Assembly (NCBI RefSeq): GCF_000736415.1
Contig: NZ_CP009043.1
Span: forward strand, 186,001 to 250,000
Direction of reading: 5' to 3'
Length of the DNA stretch: 64,000 nucleotides
From: Campylobacter iguaniorum
Lineage (GTDB): Bacteria; Campylobacterota; Campylobacteria; Campylobacterales; Campylobacteraceae
Shown here: positions 17,414-27,744 of the stretch, piece by piece
Layout of the letters: each line of letters starts with the position of its first letter
Numbering within the stretch: the first letter of the stretch is position 1
The notes under the pieces: generated by a model
The model's database searches: none
Told to the model about the DNA's origin: nothing
The model's input: only the letters and a program-made list of their open reading frames with translations
Position numbers and translations under genes: made by a program

Positions 17414-17419
17414 TATAAT
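17414..17419 (+). promoter_or_regulatory. TATAAT upstream of mobA
   Basis: A perfect TATAAT begins 4 nt after the leuC stop and 27 nt before the mobA start, predicting a leader of about 14 nt without a clear ribosome site. mobA is probably transcribed from here. Confidence 0.5.
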
Positions 17420-17440
17420 TTAGCTATATCAAGATAAACC

Positions 17441-17983
17441 ATGAAATACGCTCTTATTTTAGCAGGTGGCAAAAGCTCAAGAATGGGCGTTGATAAGACT
17501 TTGCTGCCGTACAAAAATTATGCGAGCTTGACGCATTTTTTATTTGATAAGTTAAATTTGATTTTTGAAGATGTCAAAATCGGTGCTAAAAGTGATAAAT
17601 TTAGTCCAAATTTGCCAGTTTTAAAAGATGAATTTGATGATTTTATGCCCTTAAAAGTCATAGCAAATTTGGATAAGCATTTTGATGAGCCAGTTTTTAT
17701 AATCGCAGCAGATACGCCGTTTGTGAAAGCTGGGACGATAAAAACTCTTTTTGATAATCTTAATGGTGGCGAAATTTCTTTGCCAAGTGATGGAGAGTTT
17801 GTGCATAGGCTTTGTGGATTTTACTCACCAAAAGCGAGCCAAAAAGCTAGAAATTTAATAGCTGGTGGTGATTTTGCCCTGCGTTCTTTAAACCAAATTT
17901 GCACTACAAAAATCACTAAATTTGATAAAAAAGAGCAGTTTTTAAATATCAATACGCCAAGCGATTATGAGCTGATAAAATGA
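17441..17983 (+). CDS. mobA: Molybdenum cofactor guanylyltransferase MobA
   Basis: A 180-residue nucleotidyltransferase that attaches GMP to molybdopterin to make the MGD cofactor. The GTP-binding signature LAGGKSSRMGVDK at residues 7-19 and the metal-binding IIAADTPFV segment are present. Its stop overlaps the pldA start (ATGA), but PldA is unrelated in function. The cofactor would serve periplasmic molybdoenzymes such as nitrate or formate enzymes encoded elsewhere. Confidence 0.93.
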   Translation: MKYALILAGGKSSRMGVDKTLLPYKNYASLTHFLFDKLNLIFEDVKIGAKSDKFSPNLPVLKDEFDDFMPLKVIANLDKHFDEPVFIIAADTPFVKAGTIKTLFDNLNGGEISLPSDGEFVHRLCGFYSPKASQKARNLIAGGDFALRSLNQICTTKITKFDKKEQFLNINTPSDYELIK

Positions 17984-18948
17984 AAAAGCTTATCGTTTTA
18001 TCTTTGGGGGTTTGCCTAGCATATGCCAATGAAGCTTTGGAGCTTTATCAAAGAGCAGTCCAGTTTGAAAAAGCTGGCGACACGCAAAACGCACTTTTAT
18101 ACTATAAAAAAGCTGCGGCAAACTCATTAAATTTGAGCGATGAAAATGGTAATAAATCACTAAATTTAGACAACAAAATAGCCCTAAATGAGCCAGAAAT
18201 TATAGAAAATAGCACCACAAAACAAGCCGAAAATAGCGATGATACGCCTTATAATCTTTTAAATATTTCTCCTTTGTATGACAATTATATTTTGCCGTTC
18301 ACTTACGCTTCTAAAGTGCCAAATGGTGGGAGTAAAAACAAAGAAACCAAATTTCAAATAAGTGTTAAAAAGCCACTTTTAGAAGATTTTTTGGGCTTAA
18401 AAGAGAGCTTGTATTTTGGGTATACCCAAACGTCTTGGTGGCAAACCACTGAAGAGTCCACGCCTTTTAGGGAGAGCAACTATCAGCCTGAGTTTTTTGT
18501 GGATTTTCCACTAAATTTTGGTAGTCTTAAATCAGCTCAGATAGGTATTTTACACACTTCAAACGGACAAGGCGGAGAAAAATCAAGGTCGTGGAATAGG
18601 ATTTATGCTAGAGGTGAGTTTGTTTATGGGGATTTAAGTATTTATCCAAGACTTTGGTGGCGAATCCCTGAAAGCGATGATGACAATCCAGACATTAGAG
18701 ATTACGCTGGAAATGGCGATATAAACTTTGTTTACAAGATAAACAAGCACTATTTGAATGCTAAATTTACAAATAATTTGCACCTTGATAAGACAAACCG
18801 TGGCTCGCTTGAGCTTGGCTGGGTCTTTCCTATTTTTTCTAGTGGGCTTTATGGATACGTGCAGTATTTTAATGGATACGCCCAGAGCCTAATCGAGTAT
18901 GACAAGCATACAAACAAAATAGGCGTTGGATTTTTGCTATTTAGATAG
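17980..18948 (+). CDS. pldA: Outer-membrane phospholipase A
   Basis: A 322-residue protein with signal peptide (cleavage near AYANEA). The active site of OMPLA is intact: His192 and Ser194 in LHTSNG and Asn206 in RSWNR, with the same spacing as His142, Ser144 and Asn156 of the E. coli enzyme. The C-terminal 200 residues have alternating beta-barrel strands and end in aromatic/hydrophobic GFLLFR. Before the barrel (residues 18-90) is a TPR-like helix pair (ALELYQRAVQFEKAGD...ALLYYKKAA) and an Asn-rich linker. It hydrolyses outer-membrane phospholipids and needs calcium and dimerisation in the family. Confidence 0.93.
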   Translation: MKKLIVLSLGVCLAYANEALELYQRAVQFEKAGDTQNALLYYKKAAANSLNLSDENGNKSLNLDNKIALNEPEIIENSTTKQAENSDDTPYNLLNISPLYDNYILPFTYASKVPNGGSKNKETKFQISVKKPLLEDFLGLKESLYFGYTQTSWWQTTEESTPFRESNYQPEFFVDFPLNFGSLKSAQIGILHTSNGQGGEKSRSWNRIYARGEFVYGDLSIYPRLWWRIPESDDDNPDIRDYAGNGDINFVYKINKHYLNAKFTNNLHLDKTNRGSLELGWVFPIFSSGLYGYVQYFNGYAQSLIEYDKHTNKIGVGFLLFR

Positions 18949-18949
18949 C

Positions 18950-19662
18950 TTATTTTATGGTTACGCTATAGCCGTTGCCAGTTTGTCTAACGTCGTAGTT
19001 GTAATCACCATCTAGCCAAATAACTGCTCTATAGTATCCCTCATGTGAGCCAAATACCACTTTTTTGACTGAGCCTTTATCAATTTTGAAGCTTTTGGTA
19101 TTGAAGCTTGTGCCTGTTTTTTGAAAATCTATGATGATTTTGCTTGGTTTATCCATCGTAAAATCACGTATTTTTTTGTCTTTTGTATTTATATTAATTT
19201 TTGAATTATAAATGTCAAATTTAACTAAATCCATAAAATTAAATGTCTTTAGTGGCGGTTCTATTTTTGGTGCTATTGTTGGATTGGCTGCTGTTTTTGC
19301 CACTACTGCTTGATTTGGATTTTCGTTTGGTTTGATGCTTGTGACTGAGACATCAAGTATTTTTGTGGCTGTTTTGTTGGGTGAAATTTGGTTTTTGATG
19401 AGTATTTCATCGTGCCAGTCAAAGCTAGCATTGATATCTACTACCTTTTGTTTGATACTTCCATCTATGCTTTTATAATAAAAAACTACATGCGAAATTT
19501 CTCTGGCATCGCTTGGGAATTTGACTATTTGAGTATCAAGTGGTGGAGCAATTTTTGTGATGTTTGTGGTAATTATATCTGTACTGTTTATATCGCTTGG
19601 TAAAAATGGATTTTCTCTACCATTTAATACACACGCAAGAGCTAAAAAAGCTAGTATTTGTC

Positions 19663-19666
<4 letters not shown>
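18950..19666 (-). CDS. AMIN domain-containing periplasmic protein
   Basis: A 238-residue exported protein (signal peptide to about residue 16). The last 90 residues, with KIRDFTMDKPSKIIIDF and FGSHEGYYRAVIWLDG, form an AMIN domain, which in other proteins binds peptidoglycan or targets amidases and secretins. No amidase domain is attached. It is the last gene of recA-eno-ftsB-like-AMIN and overlaps the preceding gene by 4 nt, so a cell-wall or division role is a reasonable guess. Convergent with pldA one base away. Confidence 0.8.
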
Positions 19667-22236
<2,570 letters not shown>

Positions 22237-22335
22237 ATTTTACCTTTATAGAATTTGGCTTATTTTATCTTAAAAGTATTAAAAATTAAGTAAAATTTGA
22301 CTAAACTAAAAGAAAAAGTTTAAAAAGGTAAAATT

Positions 22336-23202
22336 TTGAAAAATATAAGCGTGGCTCACTCTCCTGATGCAGATGATATTTTTATGTATCAAGCTATCAA
22401 ATTTGGCTGGATTGGTAGCAAAATACTGAGTTTTTCAAACACTGCAGCTGATATCCAAACGCTAAATTACGAAGCCTTAAAAGGCACTTATGATGCGACT
22501 GCTATTAGCTTTGGGCTTTATCCGCTCATATATGAAGATTACGCACTTTTGCGTACCGCGGTGAGTTTTGGGGAGGGTTATGGACCAAAACTTATTAAGA
22601 AAAATGGCGCAGTTTTAAAGCCAAATTTCAAAGTCGCTTTGAGTGGAGAGCATACGACAAACGCCATGCTTTTTAGGCTTGCATATCCAAAAGCAAGGAT
22701 AGTTTATAAAAACTTTTTAGAGATAGAAAGCGCAGTTTTGAGCGGCGAAGTGGACGCTGGAGTGCTGATACATGAGAGCATTTTGAGCTTTAGCAGTGAG
22801 CTTTGCGTAGAGCGTGAGCTTTGGGATATTTGGTGCGAGTTTAGAGGAGATGAGAGTTTGCCTTTGCCACTTGGTGGAATGGCGGTGCGTAGAAGCCTGC
22901 CACTAAGTGATGCTATAGAGTGCGAAAGAGTGCTCACAAAGGCTGTTGAAGTCGCAAACTCAAACAAAAAATTACTCTCAAAAATGCTAATCGAGCGAAA
23001 TTTAGTCCGTGTGGATGACAAAAAACTTGATGTTTATCTAAATTTATATGCGAACGATAATTCTATAAATATGAGTGAAATCCAGCTAAAGGCTGTAAAT
23101 AGAGTGTTTGAGCTTGGATTTGAAGCAGGATTTTACCCAAATCTTATAAAAGCTGAGCCAAATCTTATTCCGACTGAATATTTAGAAAGCAGAAACGCCT
23201 AA
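22336..23202 (+). CDS. mqnD: Menaquinone biosynthesis protein, MqnD-like (futalosine pathway)
   Basis: A 288-residue periplasmic-binding-protein-fold enzyme of the MqnA/MqnD group. The opening VAHSPDADDIFMYQAI and the later GVLIHESILSF fit MqnD, which forms 1,4-dihydroxy-6-naphthoate; MqnA is the alternative. It starts with TTG at 22336, 7 nt after an AAAAAGG site. The futalosine route is the only menaquinone route in Campylobacter, and mqnP lies at 35.4 kb. Directly upstream of fliQ with one base of overlap. Confidence 0.82.
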   Translation: MKNISVAHSPDADDIFMYQAIKFGWIGSKILSFSNTAADIQTLNYEALKGTYDATAISFGLYPLIYEDYALLRTAVSFGEGYGPKLIKKNGAVLKPNFKVALSGEHTTNAMLFRLAYPKARIVYKNFLEIESAVLSGEVDAGVLIHESILSFSSELCVERELWDIWCEFRGDESLPLPLGGMAVRRSLPLSDAIECERVLTKAVEVANSNKKLLSKMLIERNLVRVDDKKLDVYLNLYANDNSINMSEIQLKAVNRVFELGFEAGFYPNLIKAEPNLIPTEYLESRNA

Positions 23203-23468
23203 TGCAAAGCGATTTAATCGGGCTTGGAGTGGAGACCTTTAAGCTCGCTTTGATGATAAGCTTGCCCATGCTTTTAGCTGGACTTATTGCTGGACTTATC
23301 ATCAGTATATTTCAAGCTACAACTCAGATCAATGAAATGACCCTAAGCTTTGTGCCAAAAATCATCTTAGTCGTCGTGATAATCATATTTTTGATGCCTT
23401 GGATGATGAATCAAATGATAGATTTCACGGCTAGAATCCTAAATATGATACCGACATTTATCCAATGA
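23202..23468 (+). CDS. fliQ: Flagellar export apparatus protein FliQ
   Basis: An 88-residue protein with two membrane helices and the GLIISIFQATTQINEMTLSF core of FliQ/SctS proteins, part of the export gate (FliPQR) of the flagellar type III system. It overlaps both neighbours, mqnD and murB, so it sits in a housekeeping transcript rather than a flagellar one. Confidence 0.95.
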   Translation: MQSDLIGLGVETFKLALMISLPMLLAGLIAGLIISIFQATTQINEMTLSFVPKIILVVVIIIFLMPWMMNQMIDFTARILNMIPTFIQ

Positions 23469-24226
23469 AAATAGACTTTTCTAAATTTAGCTCTGTGAAG
23501 ATCGGTGGCGTTTTTGATGTCGAGATGATAGATGAAATGTGTGAATTTGATGGAGTGATGATAGGTGGAGCAAATAATATTTTGATTTCACCAAACCCAC
23601 CAAAAATGGGGATTTTGAGTCCTAAATTTGACTATATTAAATTTGAAAATGGGATTTTGAGCGTTGGAGCAAAAACAAGTGCGGCAAAGCTGTTTAAATT
23701 CGCCAAAGAGCAAAATCTTGGCGGATTTGAGTTTGTCAAAAAAATACCAGGCACGATTGGTGGGCTAATCACGATGAATGCAGGGCTAAAAGAGCATGAA
23801 ATAAGCCAAAGCTTAAAAAGCATAATCACAAGTTATGGCGAATTTGACAAAAACGAGTGTGATTTTGCCTATCGTCACTCAAATATAAAAGGCGTGATTT
23901 ATGAGGCTAGATTTGAGATTTTGCGTGAGTTTGACGATGATTTAAGTGAGATTTTAAACGCTAAAAGGGCTAATCAGCCCAAAGGGGCAAGTTTTGGAAG
24001 CTGCTTTGCAAATCCTAAAGCTGCCCCAGCTGGCAAACTGCTTGAAGAAGTAGGGCTAAAGGGATTTCGCATCGGCAGATGCGGATTTAGCGAAATTCAT
24101 GCAAATTTTTTGATAAATTATGGCGGTGGGACTTTTAGCGATGCGATTGCCTTAATAAATTTAGCCAAAGAGCGAGTAATGGATAAATTTAAAATAGAGC
24201 TAAAAAGCGAAGTTGTGGTGCTGTGA
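23465..24226 (+). CDS. murB: UDP-N-acetylenolpyruvoylglucosamine reductase MurB
   Basis: A 253-residue flavoprotein completing UDP-MurNAc synthesis for peptidoglycan. FAD-binding GGANNILIS, KIPGTIGGLITMNAG and the active-site block GASFGSCFANP are visible, as is the C-terminal EIHANFLIN. It is shorter than the E. coli form, as usual for type II MurB proteins. ATG overlaps the fliQ stop by 4 nt. Confidence 0.95.
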   Translation: MKIDFSKFSSVKIGGVFDVEMIDEMCEFDGVMIGGANNILISPNPPKMGILSPKFDYIKFENGILSVGAKTSAAKLFKFAKEQNLGGFEFVKKIPGTIGGLITMNAGLKEHEISQSLKSIITSYGEFDKNECDFAYRHSNIKGVIYEARFEILREFDDDLSEILNAKRANQPKGASFGSCFANPKAAPAGKLLEEVGLKGFRIGRCGFSEIHANFLINYGGGTFSDAIALINLAKERVMDKFKIELKSEVVVL

Positions 24227-24256
24227 GCTAAATTTAAAACAAATTTGCCTAAATTA

Positions 24257-24285
24257 TTGACAAATAATAAACTTTTGTGTATAAT
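24257..24285 (+). promoter_or_regulatory. Full-consensus sigma-70 promoter of tRNA-Asn
   Basis: TTGACA at 24257-24262 and TATAAT at 24280-24285 are separated by exactly 17 bp. The expected start near 24292 is about 10 nt before the tRNA. A true -35 box is uncommon in Campylobacter, so this is probably a very strong promoter. Confidence 0.85.
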
Positions 24286-24301
24286 TGCAACTCTTTTTTA
24301 T

Positions 24302-24376
24302 TCCGGATTAGCTCAGCGGTAGAGTAGTCGGCTGTTAACCGATTGGTCGCTGGTTCGAATCCAGCATCCGGAGCCA
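24302..24376 (+). tRNA. tRNA-Asn(GTT)
   Basis: A complete 75-nt cloverleaf: acceptor arms TCCGGAT and ATCCGGA, D arm with AGCGGTA, anticodon stem GTCGG/CCGAT enclosing CTGTTAA (anticodon GTT), T arm GCTGG-TTCGAAT-CCAGC, discriminator G and an encoded CCA. Its 3' end abuts the stop codon of the next minus-strand gene at 24377. Confidence 0.97.
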
Positions 24377-24784
24377 CTAATCCTTAGATTTTTTATCCAT
24401 CAAAATTTCAGTTTTGCTTCTTATTTTTTTATTTAAGAATGATTTTTCACGCTCACTTAGATCACTACTTTTTATCTTATTTTTAGGTTTTGGCTCTGGT
24501 ATTTTGGCGTTTATCGCTTCATCTTTTTTTGAGTTTTTTGCATTAAAAATATTAAAAACCAAAGCAACAATCACAAACAAAGAAGATAGCACAATCACCC
24601 ATTTTGTGATAAGTGCGTATTTGATAAGCTCAGTTTGTGAGGTTAAATTTAGATAATTTACCACGTCAGAATATATAAAATTTGAGAAAAATATCACCAA
24701 AACTAAAGCTAAGATAAGCAAAACTTTTTTTCTAAATTTGTAAAGCAAAGTCCAAAAAATGGTTGATTTAATGAGTTTAAACAT
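24377..24784 (-). CDS. Hypothetical two-helix membrane protein
   Basis: A 135-residue protein I do not recognise. A short basic N-terminus is followed by two membrane helices (about 20-38 and 62-82) and a charged, lysine-rich cytoplasmic tail of about 50 residues (KNSKKDEAI...KNKIKSSDLSEREKSFLNKK). It follows the 24788-25090 gene by 3 nt and is probably co-transcribed with it. Its stop is immediately next to the tRNA-Asn gene. Confidence 0.65.
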   Translation of the reverse strand: MFKLIKSTIFWTLLYKFRKKVLLILALVLVIFFSNFIYSDVVNYLNLTSQTELIKYALITKWVIVLSSLFVIVALVFNIFNAKNSKKDEAINAKIPEPKPKNKIKSSDLSEREKSFLNKKIRSKTEILMDKKSKD

Positions 24785-24787
24785 ATT

Positions 24788-25090
24788 TTATACCAAAAAA
24801 TCCAGTCCAAGCACGGCTAGAGCTGCGATTAGGGTTTTGTTTTTGAGTGAGTCAATTACGCTAGCTCTTGCGTCGCTTAGCATGATTTCTATCTCCTCAT
24901 CGCTAAAATCATCAAAGCTTTGGTGGTTCATCGCAAGCCTTACTTTGAGGTTTAAAACCGCCTTTTCTTGGATTTTGAAATCTATCTTTTGCTTTAGCTT
25001 TCCGCCGCCTAATTTGGCGTAGTCAAATGTCTTTGAAATTTGGGATTTTGTGATGTTTATAGCTGATTTTGTTTTGTCTTTTATACTCAA
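24788..25090 (-). CDS. Hypothetical small protein
   Basis: A protein of about 100 residues, not recognised. It has a lysine-rich N-terminal half, an acidic patch (DDFSDEEIEIMLSDAR) and a hydrophobic C-terminal end (TLIAALAVLGLDFLV) that could be a membrane anchor. The start is set at TTG 25090 because GGAG lies 6 nt before it and a TATAAT (25120-25115) lies between this codon and a more upstream TTG at 25138, so a transcript from that promoter would not contain the upstream codon. Confidence 0.6.
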   Translation of the reverse strand: MSIKDKTKSAINITKSQISKTFDYAKLGGGKLKQKIDFKIQEKAVLNLKVRLAMNHQSFDDFSDEEIEIMLSDARASVIDSLKNKTLIAALAVLGLDFLV

Positions 25091-25114
25091 ATTTAACTCC
25101 AAAAATTTTGGGTA

Positions 25115-25120
25115 ATTATA
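25115..25120 (-). promoter_or_regulatory. TATAAT for the 24.4-25.1 kb gene pair
   Basis: A perfect TATAAT on the minus strand about 25 nt before the TTG start at 25090, with the ribosome site GGAG between them. Confidence 0.55.
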
Positions 25121-25144
25121 ATAAATTTGATTAAACAATTAAAT

Positions 25145-25160
25145 TGGAGTGAAATTTGCT
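25145..25160 (+). promoter_or_regulatory. Putative sigma-54 (-24/-12) promoter
   Basis: TGGAGTG, four bases, then TTGCT: the invariant GG (25146-25147) and GC (25158-25159) are separated by exactly 10 bp, matching the consensus TGGCACG-N4-TTGCW at the critical positions. It would start transcription near 25171, before the acidic small gene. A TAGAAT at 25182-25187 is a possible alternative sigma-70 -10. In Campylobacter, sigma-54 mainly drives middle flagellar genes. Confidence 0.6.
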
Positions 25161-25208
25161 TTATATTGTCTAAATTTTAGATAGAATGAAAAAAACAAAG
25201 GAGATCTG

Positions 25209-25520
25209 ATGGCTATAACTCCAGTAAGTGGCAACATATATGTCAATCAAAACACTCCAGCAGCAGCCAGTGTGCAGAGCGATTTTCAATCCAAACTTGA
25301 GCTTCAATCTTTAGCCGCAAGCACTCTTGCAGAGCAGAAGAAAAAAGAAATCGAAGAGATAAGACCGACTGAAGAAACATACAAAATCGACCCACAAAAC
25401 GAGCACGAAAAGCAAAAAAGCAAAGAAGAGCTAAAAGAGATGGAAGATGACGAAAAAGAAGAAAAAGATGAGAGCGAAGAAGAAGATTTAAGCGGACACA
25501 GGCTAAATATCGTGGTATAA
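25209..25520 (+). CDS. Small acidic, highly charged protein of unknown function
   Basis: 103 residues with no signal peptide or membrane segment. The first 40 residues are polar (YVNQNTPAAASVQSDFQSKL); from about residue 42 to 95 it is almost entirely Glu, Asp and Lys, probably an extended or coiled helix, ending in LSGHRLNIVV. A good AAAGGAGA ribosome site precedes the ATG. The sigma-54-like promoter upstream suggests co-regulation with flagellar genes, but nothing in the protein itself shows a flagellar role. Confidence 0.75.
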   Translation: MAITPVSGNIYVNQNTPAAASVQSDFQSKLELQSLAASTLAEQKKKEIEEIRPTEETYKIDPQNEHEKQKSKEELKEMEDDEKEEKDESEEEDLSGHRLNIVV

Positions 25521-25528
25521 AATTAAAT

Positions 25529-25843
25529 ATGAAAACTCTGATTTTTCTAGCGATTTTTTGTGTCACTGGGGCTTACGCGATAAATAAAATAGAGATAATA
25601 ACTACGCAAAATAGAACTCTAAAAGCCGAAATTTGGGGCAAAGATACAACTTCACTTTTAGTCATTTATAATAATTCAAACTTAACTCCAAACTGCACTT
25701 TAACCAAAATAGGCAAAAGTTTTGATGGTGTAGTGCGAAAATGGGAGCTAAAATGCAAACTCCCAAAAAGCTCAGGCAGACTTATCATCAAATACCAAAA
25801 CCCACGCAACCAAAATCTAGAGATAAATAAATTTATCGAGTAA
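25529..25843 (+). CDS. Hypothetical exported protein
   Basis: A 104-residue protein with a signal peptide (MKTLIFLAIFCVTGAYA) and a predicted small beta-rich domain carrying two cysteines (NCTLTKIG and LKCKLPKS) that could form a periplasmic disulfide. Not recognised. It follows the acidic gene by 8 nt, so may share its promoter. Confidence 0.65.
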   Translation: MKTLIFLAIFCVTGAYAINKIEIITTQNRTLKAEIWGKDTTSLLVIYNNSNLTPNCTLTKIGKSFDGVVRKWELKCKLPKSSGRLIIKYQNPRNQNLEINKFIE

Positions 25844-25921
25844 ATTTAAAATAAACATAGAGCCAAATTTAAAGTAAGCTTTTATCTGAATTTGGATAAA
25901 ATCCCACGCAAAGGAAAATAA

Positions 25922-26665
25922 ATGAAAAATCGTATAATAACTGGCGTATCGCTATTTGTGGTTTTTTTGGTCGTTGCTTTGGCTGATATATTTTGGCTAA
26001 ATTTTTTAATATTTGGTGGGATTTTGGCGATTTCATTTTTGGAGAGCTTAAAACTGTTTAAAATCGAGCAAAAAAGCCTTGTTTTTATCGCCTTAGCCTT
26101 TTTTGCTATTTTGCCATTTTTAGGTGGAATAAACGATATTTTTAAGGTTATTTTATTAAATTTAATCGTGATAGCTTCGGTTTTAGCTTACACAAAATCA
26201 GATAATATCAACTTTTTGCTTCCATTTTTGTATCCGACAGTGCCTGTTTTTATGATGTTTGCACTTTATCAAAATTACGGCATGGCGTGCTTGTTTTGGC
26301 TGATTTTTACAGTGATTTTAAGCGATAGTGGCGCGTATTTTTGTGGCAAAGCCTTTGGCAAACACAGCTTCTCAGCTTCAAGCCCAAACAAGACCTTAGA
26401 AGGCGTGCTTGGTGGCTTTGTTTTGGGTAGCGTTTTGGGTAGCGTTTTTGCTTTGATATTTATCGATATTGATCTTATTATGGCAGTTTTTTGCTCCGTT
26501 TTAGTTAGTTTACTTGGTGTTTTTGGAGATCTGTTTGAAAGCTACTTAAAAAGAAGAGCTGATGTCAAAGATAGCGGGACATTGCTTGGCGAGCAAGGCG
26601 GTTTGCTTGATAGAATGGACGGCTATTTATTTGGCGTTGTGGCTATGTTTTTGGTGCTTGCATGA
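25922..26665 (+). CDS. cdsA: Phosphatidate cytidylyltransferase CdsA
   Basis: A 247-residue polytopic enzyme making CDP-diacylglycerol from phosphatidate and CTP. The family signature near the C-terminus is clear: YLKRRADVKDSG, then GGLLDRMDGY. A GATAAAAT -10 and AAAGGAA site precede the ATG. Overlaps dxr by 4 nt; the cdsA-dxr order is common in epsilonproteobacteria. Confidence 0.95.
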   Translation: MKNRIITGVSLFVVFLVVALADIFWLNFLIFGGILAISFLESLKLFKIEQKSLVFIALAFFAILPFLGGINDIFKVILLNLIVIASVLAYTKSDNINFLLPFLYPTVPVFMMFALYQNYGMACLFWLIFTVILSDSGAYFCGKAFGKHSFSASSPNKTLEGVLGGFVLGSVLGSVFALIFIDIDLIMAVFCSVLVSLLGVFGDLFESYLKRRADVKDSGTLLGEQGGLLDRMDGYLFGVVAMFLVLA

Positions 26666-27744
26666 TAATACTTGGAAGCACAGGAAGCATCGGCAAAAAC
26701 GCCTGTTTGCTTGCTGGCGAGCATGGGATAAAAATAAATGCACTGGCTTGCTATAAAAACTATAAAGAGCTAAACGAACAAATAGCTAAATTTAACCCAA
26801 AACTCGTCTATATAAAAGATGAAAATCTAAAAAAATATATAAATCACAAGCATGTTTTTACACAAATTGATGGCATGGTGGAGTTTTTGAAAGCTTGTAA
26901 GAGTGAGTTTGAAGGCGATTTGCTTATCAATTCTTTAGTAGGATTTGACGGGCTTGAGCCAAGCTATCACGCTCAAAAGCTTGGCTTCAAACTAGCTTTA
27001 GCCAATAAAGAAAGCCTTGTAGCTGGTGGGAAATTTCTTGATACTGAGGCGATAAATCCTATTGATAGCGAGCATTTTGGGCTTAAATTTTTGCTAAAAT
27101 CTAGCCCCAAAATCAAAAAACTAATCATCACTGCAAGTGGCGGGGCATTTTATAATCTTAGCCAAAAAGAGCTAAAAACAGCTACCCCACAAATGGCTTT
27201 AAAGCACCCAAATTGGGATATGGGAGCTAAAATCACGATAGATAGTGCGACCATGGCAAACAAGCTTTTTGAGGTGCTTGAAGCGTATTATCTGTATTCT
27301 ACCAAATCCATAGACGCTTGCATAGAGCGAACTTCAAGCATTCATGCGCTTATCGATTTTGTAGACGGCTCAAGCACAGCGCACCTCTCAAAAACAGATA
27401 TGAAACTAGCAATCGCCCACGCCATTGGTCTTGGGGAAAAAGAGATTTTGGAAAATGTAAATTTGCTAGAGCTTAAAAGCATTAAATTTAGACCAATAAA
27501 TTTGAATAAATATAGGATTTTTGCTCTAAAAGATGAAGTGCTAAAAAATCCAGATCTTGGCGTGATAATAAATGCTGCAAATGATGAGACTGTTTATAAA
27601 TTTTTAGAAGGCAAGGCTGGATTTTTGGATATTTCGGAAAATATCTTTAAGGCTTTGGATAAATTTGGCTCAAGCAGTATAAAATCCATAGAAGATGTAT
27701 TTGAAATCAATCAAAAAGTTAGAGAGTTTTGTAAAGGAATTTAA
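26662..27744 (+). CDS. dxr: 1-deoxy-D-xylulose 5-phosphate reductoisomerase
   Basis: A 360-residue enzyme of the MEP isoprenoid pathway. The NADPH-binding GSTGSIGKNA opens the protein; ALANKESLVAGG, the metal-binding DSEHFG, TASGGAF and the substrate loop HPNWDMGAKITIDSATM are all intact. Overlaps cdsA by 4 nt and uraA by one base. Confidence 0.96.
   Translation: MIILGSTGSIGKNACLLAGEHGIKINALACYKNYKELNEQIAKFNPKLVYIKDENLKKYINHKHVFTQIDGMVEFLKACKSEFEGDLLINSLVGFDGLEPSYHAQKLGFKLALANKESLVAGGKFLDTEAINPIDSEHFGLKFLLKSSPKIKKLIITASGGAFYNLSQKELKTATPQMALKHPNWDMGAKITIDSATMANKLFEVLEAYYLYSTKSIDACIERTSSIHALIDFVDGSSTAHLSKTDMKLAIAHAIGLGEKEILENVNLLELKSIKFRPINLNKYRIFALKDEVLKNPDLGVIINAANDETVYKFLEGKAGFLDISENIFKALDKFGSSSIKSIEDVFEINQKVREFCKGI

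Noticed and set aside
25243-25566. Minus-strand frame of 107 codons opposite the acidic protein
   Set aside because: Leu/Phe/Arg-rich shadow of a Glu/Lys-rich gene; no start context.
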